Part shown: piece after piece, positions 31,508 through 39,000 of the stretch
Layout of the letters: each line of letters opens with the position of its first letter
Position numbering within the stretch: position 1 is the stretch's first letter
Assembly (NCBI RefSeq): GCF_015751905.1
Contig: NZ_JADOUF010000001.1
Coordinates: forward strand, 1,364,001 to 1,428,000
Reading direction: 5' to 3'
Source: Longispora fulva
GTDB taxonomy: Bacteria > Actinomycetota > Actinomycetes > Mycobacteriales > Micromonosporaceae
Length of the DNA stretch: 64,000 nucleotides
The notes under the pieces: generated by a model
What the model was told of the DNA's origin: nothing
The model's input: only the letters and a program-made list of their open reading frames with translations
Databases searched by the model: none
Made by a program: the position numbers and the translations under genes

Positions 31508-32719
31508 TCAGGCCGGCTGTGGGACCTCGTCGGGGACCCGCCGCTGGGCCGGGCGCAGCGTGTGCCGCAGCAGGGGGACGGCCGTCAGGGTCAGCAGCAG
31601 ACCGACGGTGCCGATCGCGGCGAATCCCCACGCCGGGCCGTAGTGGTCGCTGACCCAGCCGGCCAGGGGCGCCCCGCCGGCCATGCCGACGGTCATCGCC
31701 GAGCCCTGGATGCCCATCGCCTCGCCGCGCGCGGCGGCCGGCACCAGGGCCGACAGCGCCGTGGTGTTCGACGACAGCGACGGGGCGCACAGCACCCCGG
31801 CCGGCAGCAGGGCGAGCGCGATGGCCCACCACTGGCCGCCGGCGAGCCCGATCGGGACCGTCAGCACGGACATCGCGCCGCAGAGCAGGATCGACGGCAG
31901 GCCGCGGTGCACGGCGCCGTAGAGGAACGCGCCCAGCAACGAGTACACACACCACAGGGCGATCACCACGCTGGTGGCGCTCGTGTGTCCCGACTGGCGC
32001 AGCGCCGCGACCATGGCCATCTCCGTGCCGGCCAGGGTCGTCGTCGTGGCGGCGGCCACCAGCAGCAGGCCGATGAAGCCGCCGCGCAGCCACGTCCGCC
32101 GGGGCGGAGCCGGGGCGTCGGGCACGCCGGGCTCCTCCGCCTCCCGGGTGGGCGGGTTGAGCAGGTACAACGCGAGGCCGGACACGACGACGCCCGTGCC
32201 GATCACGATCATGGACACGTTGGGTGACACCTGGGTGGCCAGGATGATCGCGAGGGCGGGGCCCACCATGTACGACAGCTCCGTCGACATCGAGTCGATC
32301 GAGAACGCCGTGCGCCGCTGGTCCTCGGGCACCAGGGCCGCCAGGGCCTGCCGGGTCACCGAGAACACGCCCACCCCGACGAGCCCGCCGAGGAACGCCG
32401 CGACCAGCAGCGCCGGGTACGGCAGGAACGGGGCGGAGACCCAGAAGCACAGCGCGATCACGGTACCGAGCGCCGTGCTGACCCGCAGGCCCTTGCGGTC
32501 GGTCAAGCGGCCGGTGAACGGGGCGCCCAGCGCGGTCGCCACGGTGGCCGCCGTGCCGACGAGGCCCGCCTGCGCGTACCCCCCGTGCAGGTCGCCCAGG
32601 ACGTGGAACGTGAGCGCCATGCCGGCCGCCGTCACCGGGATCCGGGCGAGCAGCGCCAGGATCATCAGCGTCCGGACGCCGGGCAGCGCGAGGACGTGGC
32701 GGTACGTGTGCAGGCGCAT
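31508..32719 (-). CDS. MFS transporter
   Basis: The 403-residue protein has twelve predicted helices in two sets of six, with the inter-helix 2-3 motif GRLTDRKGLR of the major facilitator superfamily. The central loop (about 195-215) is Pro/Glu-rich. The pattern suits a drug or metabolite exporter of the DHA1 type, but no substrate is visible. I use the ATG at 32719 rather than 32767, because CACGAT ends 6 nt before it. No regulator gene is adjacent. Confidence 0.88.
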   Translation of the reverse strand: MRLHTYRHVLALPGVRTLMILALLARIPVTAAGMALTFHVLGDLHGGYAQAGLVGTAATVATALGAPFTGRLTDRKGLRVSTALGTVIALCFWVSAPFLPYPALLVAAFLGGLVGVGVFSVTRQALAALVPEDQRRTAFSIDSMSTELSYMVGPALAIILATQVSPNVSMIVIGTGVVVSGLALYLLNPPTREAEEPGVPDAPAPPRRTWLRGGFIGLLLVAAATTTTLAGTEMAMVAALRQSGHTSATSVVIALWCVYSLLGAFLYGAVHRGLPSILLCGAMSVLTVPIGLAGGQWWAIALALLPAGVLCAPSLSSNTTALSALVPAAARGEAMGIQGSAMTVGMAGGAPLAGWVSDHYGPAWGFAAIGTVGLLLTLTAVPLLRHTLRPAQRRVPDEVPQPA

Positions 32720-32725
32720 GCCGCC

Positions 32726-32731
32726 ATCGTG
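32726..32731 (-). promoter_or_regulatory. -10 element, possible leaderless start of the MFS gene
   Basis: CACGAT on the minus strand ends 6 nt before the ATG at 32719. Confidence 0.4.
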
Positions 32732-32915
32732 CCTCCGGGGTACGACAAGTGACAGCGAATAACGCACACAGCGTGACGGCTATCACCTCCCGGGGCACCC
32801 GCCGCCGTGACGCGGCCTTCGAGCCCGCCCACCAGCTCAGCCACCGGACCACGCCCCGCCCGGGCCCCGGGCGGACCCGGCTCCTCGACCGGCTCCGGAC
32901 GCCCCCGAGGTCTGC

Positions 32916-32921
32916 CAGAGT
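32916..32921 (+). promoter_or_regulatory. -10 element, leaderless start of the ANTAR-PP2C gene
   Basis: CAGAGT ends 6 nt before the GTG at 32928. Confidence 0.5.
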
Positions 32922-32927
32922 AGGGGT

Positions 32928-35162
32928 GTGCCATCCAGGACCCCGGCGACGCACGCGCTCGCCGAGACCGTCGCCCGCCTGCGTGCCGAGAACGAGACCC
33001 TCCGGGCCGAAGCCGCGCGCCACAGCCTCCTGGACCGGGCGACGGGCCTGATCGCCGGCCGGCTCGGCTGCGACGTGAACCGGGCCCTGGCCCACCTGCG
33101 GCAGCTGGCCGCCGAGGACGGCCGCGACCCGGTGGAGACGGCCGCGGCGCTGCTCGACGGGGCCGGTCTGCGTGCGGTGGGCCTGGCGGAGGACCCGTCG
33201 CTGCTGGACTCCGCGCGGTACGTGCGCCGGGACGCCGGGACCGCAGTCGCGTACCTGCCCGGGCCCGAGGTCGGTGCCGGCGGGGTGGGGTCGGCGGCGG
33301 CGGGGGCGTTCGCGGCGAGTACCGACGTGGACGCCCTGGCCGGGGAGGTGTTGGAGCACCTGGCGGGCCCAGCGGGCGTGGACGCCGTCATGATCATGGC
33401 GGTGCAGCCGGACGGTTCGCTGCAGTCCGTGGGCACGGCCGGCGTGCCCGCCCGGGTGGTGGGCGCCTGGCAGCGGCTGCCCCCGCACCTGGGGACGGCC
33501 GTGACGGCGTGCGTGCGGCTCGGCCGGGAGATCTGGTTGCCGGATCTGGCGGCGGCGCGGCGGCGGTACACCCTGATCGGCGATCCGGAGGACATCTGGA
33601 GCTCGCGGGTGTGGATCCCGGTGCGCGCGGCGGGGCCGGACAGCCGGATGGTCGCCGGGATCGGGGTGTTCTGGCGCGAGCCGCACCGGTGCGACATCGC
33701 CACCCGCCGGGTGGTGCGCGCGCACGCCGAGGCGGCCGGGGTGCGGCTGGTGGACCTGCTCGCCCGCGGCCAGGACGCCCCGGGCAGCTGGACGCTCGCC
33801 GCCCAGGTGGTGCTGGACATGCTGCCGGGGGCGTGCGCGGTGCTCGCGCCGATCCGCGACTCCGGCGACCGGATCACCGACTACCGGATCGAGGCCGCCA
33901 GCCAGGAGGCGGCGGACCTGTCGGGGCGGCGGGGCCGCGAGCTGGTCGGACTCCGGGTGCTGGAGGCCTATCCCACCATCGTGGACGGTCCGCTGTGGGC
34001 GGCGTACGAGCAGGTGCTGCAGGACGGCCAGCCCCGGGAGGTGGGCCCGTTCCCGTACACGGAAATGGTCCGGGGGTCGGCGGTCGACACGACGCTCAGC
34101 GTGCAGGTGCACCGGTGGGGTGCGGCGTTGCTGATCCGGTGGGTCCGGCACGACGTGCGCGACCAGCACGCGTCCCGGCTGGCCTACACCGAACGGCTCG
34201 GGGCGCTGGGCTGGGTCGAGTGGGATCTGACGAACGGCACGATGGAGTGGTCGCCCACCCTGTACCGGATCTTCGAGCGCGCCACGTCCGCCGGCCCCGC
34301 GAGCCTGGAGGACGTCGCCGGCCTGGTGGTCCCCGACGACCTGCCGGTGGTCGAACAGGGCCTGGCGGAGATCGCCGCCCGGCGGCGCACCGACATGACG
34401 CTGCGGATCCGGCTGCCCGGCGGGGTGCGGTGGCTGCGGGTGGTCGGCGAGGCGGTCCCCGACATCACCGGCGCGCCGGTGAAGATCTACGGCATCATGC
34501 AGGACGTCACGGCCGCCGAGCGGACCACCCGCGAGCTGGCGGCGCTGCGCGACGGGGCGTCGGAGAGCCAGCGGCTGGTGGCCGCCGAGCGCCGGATCCT
34601 CCGCCGGCTGCACGCGCTGGTCCTGCCGCCGACGGGCGAGCCGGTGCCGCTGCCCGGGCTCGTGGTGACGGTGCGGTCCGGGTCCGACGGCGCGGACGGC
34701 GGCTGGTACGACCTGCGGACCCTGCCCGACGGCCGGTCCGTCGTGGCGGTCGGCGAGGTAGCCGACCACGGGCTGGCCGCGGCGGCGGCCATCGCCGCGC
34801 TGCGGGGCGTGGTGGCCGCCGACTCCGACCCGACGGCGGACCCGGCGGAGCTGCTCGACCGGCTGAACCGGTGGAGCCTGCGCAACCCGAGCGCCGGGCA
34901 CGGTTCGGCGCTGGTCGGCCTGTACGACCCGGCCGACGGCGGCTTCACCTGGGCCCAGGCGGGGCAGCCGGCGCCCGTTCACCGCGGCGTGGACGGGGAG
35001 AAGCTGGCCGTGCGCCGGCCGAGCGGGCCGCTGCTGGGGGTGCGCGACACGCCGGCGTACCGGATGGAGCGTCTGGTCCTGCGCCCCGGCGAGTCCCTGC
35101 TGCTGCCCGCCGACTCGGTGGCGCTGGGCCTGGCCGCCGAGGGGTCGCGGGGCGATGCGTAA
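32928..35162 (+). CDS. ANTAR-GAF-PAS-PP2C (SpoIIE-like) signalling protein with altered metal site
   Basis: The 744-residue cytoplasmic protein has a short coiled coil (about 10-32), an ANTAR-like helical segment (33-78), a GAF-like sensor (130-275) and a PAS-like domain (about 420-530). The C-terminus is a SpoIIE/RsbU-type PP2C domain (575-735). Such proteins dephosphorylate STAS-domain antagonists to free sigma factors. The metal-binding motifs are changed: the usual GGDWYD is DGGWYD (590-595), GDVxGHG is GEVADHG (609-615), and the final TDG is ADS (728-730). Catalysis is therefore doubtful. The STAS protein at 23007 would be a natural partner family. Confidence 0.8.
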   Translation: MPSRTPATHALAETVARLRAENETLRAEAARHSLLDRATGLIAGRLGCDVNRALAHLRQLAAEDGRDPVETAAALLDGAGLRAVGLAEDPSLLDSARYVRRDAGTAVAYLPGPEVGAGGVGSAAAGAFAASTDVDALAGEVLEHLAGPAGVDAVMIMAVQPDGSLQSVGTAGVPARVVGAWQRLPPHLGTAVTACVRLGREIWLPDLAAARRRYTLIGDPEDIWSSRVWIPVRAAGPDSRMVAGIGVFWREPHRCDIATRRVVRAHAEAAGVRLVDLLARGQDAPGSWTLAAQVVLDMLPGACAVLAPIRDSGDRITDYRIEAASQEAADLSGRRGRELVGLRVLEAYPTIVDGPLWAAYEQVLQDGQPREVGPFPYTEMVRGSAVDTTLSVQVHRWGAALLIRWVRHDVRDQHASRLAYTERLGALGWVEWDLTNGTMEWSPTLYRIFERATSAGPASLEDVAGLVVPDDLPVVEQGLAEIAARRRTDMTLRIRLPGGVRWLRVVGEAVPDITGAPVKIYGIMQDVTAAERTTRELAALRDGASESQRLVAAERRILRRLHALVLPPTGEPVPLPGLVVTVRSGSDGADGGWYDLRTLPDGRSVVAVGEVADHGLAAAAAIAALRGVVAADSDPTADPAELLDRLNRWSLRNPSAGHGSALVGLYDPADGGFTWAQAGQPAPVHRGVDGEKLAVRRPSGPLLGVRDTPAYRMERLVLRPGESLLLPADSVALGLAAEGSRGDA

Positions 35163-35214
35163 CTCCCGGGCCTGATGGGTAGGGCACCGGAAGACGCCGG
35201 GCTGAGGAGGAGAC

Positions 35215-35244
35215 ATGGACGAGCACCCGCGCGGCGGCTTCTGA
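35215..35244 (+). CDS. Nine-codon leader ORF
   Basis: ATG at 35215 has GAGGAGGAG directly upstream and encodes MDEHPRGGF before TGA. The Shine-Dalgarno of the next gene (GGGAGG) begins 1-2 nt after this stop, and the next ATG is 10 nt away at 35255. Ribosomes ending here could reinitiate there. Confidence 0.35.
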   Translation: MDEHPRGGF

Positions 35245-35254
35245 GGGAGGACCC

Positions 35255-35608
35255 ATGGAGGGCGAGCGACACCTGCGCCCCGGCGCGGAGCTGTGCGACG
35301 TGTGCGGGCGGGTGATCACCGACGGCAGCCAGCGGTACGCGCTGGTGCCCGACTCGTCCGCCGTGCACGAGTCGACGTCGCGGTTCGACGGCAGCAGGCT
35401 GCTCACCGGCTGCGACGCGGCCCACCTGGCGAGCCTTGTCCGGGAGTACGAGCGGCGGCCCTACGTCGCCGCGGAGCTGTGGGCCGGCCAGATCACCCGG
35501 GCCCTGCACGCCGCGTCCCCGGCGTCGCTGACCGTGGCCCAGCTCGGCGAGGCCACGGGCCTGTCCGCCGAGCAGATCGAGGCGGCGGTGGCCTGGAACA
35601 ACGCCTGA
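35255..35608 (+). CDS. Small putative zinc-binding protein
   Basis: The 117-residue protein has CDVCGRVI at 14-21 and TGCDAAHL (about 51-58), giving a Cys-x2-Cys with a later Cys-x3-His that could bind zinc. The block RYALVPDSSAVHE is conserved in actinobacterial proteins I cannot name. The C-terminal 30 residues (VAQLGEATGLSAEQIEAAVAW) look like a small helix-turn-helix. Start: GGGAGG 5 nt before the ATG. It is preceded by the nine-codon leader ORF and is convergent with the next gene, with copy C of the repeat between and inside that gene's end. Confidence 0.6.
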   Translation: MEGERHLRPGAELCDVCGRVITDGSQRYALVPDSSAVHESTSRFDGSRLLTGCDAAHLASLVREYERRPYVAAELWAGQITRALHAASPASLTVAQLGEATGLSAEQIEAAVAWNNA

Positions 35609-35617
35609 CACAGCCAA

Positions 35618-35668
35618 AAATCACGTTCATCAGACGGTTACGGTGACACCCGACCCGGTATCCGACGG
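35618..35668. repeat. Convergent-intergenic repeat, copy C
   Basis: Contains TTCATCAGAC, GGTTACGG, then CCCGACCCGGTATCCGACGG. It overlaps the last codons of the convergent minus-strand gene, whose stop TAA (35638-35640) lies in the GGTTAC block. Confidence 0.6.
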
Positions 35669-35964
35669 TCCCACCGGGGCCGGGCGGCCTCGGCCGTCAC
35701 CCTGCGGTCCTCGGCGGACGTGACCCTGCGGTCCTCCGCCGCGGCGGCCTGGCGCGCCTCCTCCGCCGCGCCCCGGGTGCCGAACAGCCAGCGGACCGCA
35801 CCCCGGCGCGGCTCGCACGGCCACGGCTGCGCGCAGGTCCGGCACCGGCCGGCGAGCACCTCGCACGGCACGTGGCAGGCGTGGCCGGCCAGGGCCAGCT
35901 CGGTGAGCGCGGCCACCGTACCCGGCGAGAGTTCCTCGGGACCTTCTCGGTCGTACCCCAGCAT
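35638..35964 (-). CDS. Small cysteine-rich hypothetical protein
   Basis: The 108-residue protein has a cluster of five cysteines (CHVPCEVLAGRCRTCAQPWPC, about 36-56) that could hold zinc, followed by a charged tail with a duplicated AEDRRVT heptad (about 81-95). GGAGGG precedes the ATG at 35964. Its C-terminus (RIPGRVSP) is encoded by the interspersed repeat copy C, so the tail may be a recent addition. It is divergent from lhr. Similar short proteins occur in other actinomycetes; no function is known. Confidence 0.6.
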   Translation of the reverse strand: MLGYDREGPEELSPGTVAALTELALAGHACHVPCEVLAGRCRTCAQPWPCEPRRGAVRWLFGTRGAAEEARQAAAAEDRRVTSAEDRRVTAEAARPRWDRRIPGRVSP

Positions 35965-36007
35965 CAGCCCTCCTTTCCCCATAACAGCGGGTTGGGCGAC
36001 CCGGGCG

Positions 36008-36030
36008 TTACGTCGTAAAGAACATTTACG
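36008..36030. promoter_or_regulatory. Overlapping palindromes upstream of lhr
   Basis: TTACG-T-CGTAA (36008-36018) overlaps CGTAAA-N5-TTTACG (36014-36019 and 36025-36030). The array lies 48-70 bp upstream of the predicted lhr start and 44 bp upstream of the divergent small gene. Confidence 0.45.
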
Positions 36031-36064
36031 GCTGGGTCGCGGGCTGGATGTCGTACCCCCGGGG

Positions 36065-36070
36065 CAGGAT
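36065..36070 (+). promoter_or_regulatory. -10 element, leaderless start of lhr
   Basis: CAGGAT ends 7 nt before the GTG at 36078. Confidence 0.45.
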
Positions 36071-36077
36071 GGGGGAC

Positions 36078-39000
36078 GTGACAGCGGGATGGGACGGGTT
36101 CGGGCCGGCGACCAGCGCGTGGTTCGACGGGGCGTTCGCGGCCCCGACCCCGGCCCAGGTCGGGGCGTGGCGGTCGATCAGCGCCGGCCGCAACGCCCTC
36201 GTCGTGGCGCCCACCGGCTCCGGCAAGACCCTGGCGGCGTTCCTCTGGTCGCTGGACAGGCTGGCCAGCGAGCCGCCGCCCAATGAGCCCCTGCGCCGCT
36301 GCCGGGTGCTCTACGTCAGCCCGCTCAAGGCCCTGGCGGTCGACGTCGAGCGCAACCTGCGCGCACCCCTGGCCGGGATCCGGCAGGCCGCCGCCCGGCT
36401 CGGGACCCCGCAGCCCGACATCACGGTCGCGATGCGCTCCGGCGACACCCCGGCCGACCAGCGCCGGGCGTTCAACCGGACCCCGCCGGACATCCTGATC
36501 ACCACCCCCGAGTCGCTGTTCCTGCTGCTCACCTCCGCCGCCCGCGAGTCGCTGCGCGGCGTCGAGACCGTGATCGTGGACGAGGTGCACGCCGTCGCGG
36601 CGTCCAAGCGCGGCGCGCACCTCGCGCTGTCCCTGGAGCGGCTCGACGCGCTCCTGCCGCGGCCCGCCCAGCGGATCGGCCTGTCGGCGACCGTCCGCCC
36701 GGTGCAGGAGGTGGCCCGGTTCCTCGGTGGCTCCCGCCCGGTCGACGTGGTGCAGCCCCCGGCGGCGAAGATGTTCGAGGTCACCGTCGAGGTCCCGGTC
36801 GAGGACATGACCCGCCTCGACGAGGCGGCCGGTGCCGACGACGACCCGCGCAGGACCTCGATCTGGCCGGCCGTCGAGGAGCGGGTCCTGGAGCTGATCC
36901 GCGCCCACCGGTCCACGATCGTGTTCGCCAACTCCCGGCGGGGCGCGGAGCGGCTGTGCGCCCGGCTCAACGAGCTGGCCGCGGAGACCCCGGCCGCCCC
37001 GGTCACCCGGATGCCCGCCGAGGTGATGGCGCAGTCGGGCCTGGCCACCGGCGCGCCCGTCGTGGTCGCCCGCGCCCACCACGGCAGCGTGTCCCGCGAG
37101 GAGCGACTGCACATCGAGGAGCAGCTCAAGTCTGGCCTGTTGCCGGCCGTCGTCGCCACCTCCAGCCTGGAGCTGGGCATCGACATGGGCGCGGTGGACC
37201 TGGTCGTGCAGATCGAGGCCCCGCCCAGCGTGGCCTCGGGCCTGCAGCGGATCGGCCGGGCCGGGCACCAGGTCGGGGCGGCGTCCAAGGGCGTGGTGAT
37301 CCCCAAACACCGGGGCGACCTGCTGTCCTGCGCCGTCGTCGCCCAACGGATGGTCAGCGGCGCGATCGAGGAGATGCGGTATCCGCGCAACCCGCTCGAC
37401 GTCCTCGCCCAGCAGATCGTCGCCATGGTCGCCATGGACGACTGGCCGGTCGGCGAGCTGACCGCGCTGGTCCGCCGCGCCGCGCCGTTCGACCATCTGC
37501 CCGACTCGGCGCTCGGCGCGGTGCTGGACATGCTGTCGGGGCGCTACCCGTCCACGGCGTTCGCGGAGCTGCGCCCCCGCGTGCTGTGGGACAGGACGGC
37601 CGACGTGCTCTCCGGCCGCCCCGGCGCGCAGCGGCTCGCCGTGACCAGCGGCGGCACGATCCCCGACCGGGGCCTGTTCGGCGTCTTCCTCGCGCACGCC
37701 GACCGGCCCGTCCGGGTCGGCGAGCTCGACGAGGAGATGGTGTACGAGTCCCGGGTCGGCGACGTCTTCCTCCTCGGCTCGTCGTCCTGGCGGATCGAGG
37801 ACATCACCCCCGACCGGGTGCTCGTCAGCCCCGCGCCCGGCGCCCCGGCCCGGATGCCGTTCTGGAAGGGCGACTCCCTCGGCCGGCCGGTCGAGCTGGG
37901 CCGGGCCATCGGCGCGGGGCTGCGGTCCCTGCTCCGGCAGGACGACGCCGCCGCGACGGTGGACCTGCGGGCCGCGGGGCTCGACGCGTGGGCCGCCGCC
38001 AACCTGATGGCGTATCTGCGCGAGCAGGCCGAGGCGACCCGCGCCGTGCCCGACGACCGCACGGTGGTGCTGGAGCGGTTCCGCGACGAGCTGGGCGACT
38101 GGCGGCTCGTCCTGCACTGCGTCCTCGGCGCCCGGGTCACCGGCCCGTGGGCGCTGGCGATCGGCCGCCGTCTCTCGGAGCGCTACGGGGTGGACGCCCA
38201 GGTCGTGGCCTCCGACGACGGCATCGTGATCCGGCTGCCCGACATGGTCGACGAGCCGCCCGGCGCGGACCTGGTGTCCTTCGACCCCGACGAGATCGTC
38301 GCGCTGGTGGAGGAGTCGGTGGGCGCCTCGGCGCTGTTCGCGTCCCGGTTCCGGGAGTGCGCCGCCCGGGCGCTGCTGCTGCCCCGCCGGGATCCGCGCC
38401 GCCGCCAGCCGCTGTGGCAGCAGCGCCAACGCTCCGCCCAACTCCTGGACGTGGCCCGGGACTTCCCGGAGTTCCCGGTGACCCTCGAGGCGGCCCGCGA
38501 ATGCCTCCAGGACGTCTACGACGTGCCGGGCCTCGCGCAGGTCATGCGGGAGCTGGCCAGCCGGAAGGTCCGCCTCGTCGAGGTCGAGACGCCCCGCCCG
38601 TCGCCGTTCGCTCGGTCCATGCTCTTCGGGTACGTCGGCGCGTTCCTCTACGAGGGCGACGCCCCGCTCGCCGAGCGCCGCGCCGCGGCCCTGACCCTCG
38701 ACGCCGCGCTGCTCGGCGAGCTGCTCGGCCGGGTGGAGCTCCGCGAGCTGCTCGATCCGGAGGTCGTCACCGAGACCGAGCGCCAGTTGCGCTGGCTCAC
38801 CCCCGAGCGCCGGCCCCGCGACGCCGAGGACGTCGTGGAGCTCCTCCGGCTGCTCGGCGACCTGTCCGACGCCGAGCTGGCCGCGCGCGGGGCGTTACCG
38901 GAGTGGCCGGTGGCCCTGGAGGCGGCCCGCCGCGCGATCCGGGTCCGGGTCGCCGGACAGGAGCGGTGGATCGGCGTCGAGGACGCCGGCCGCTACCGGG

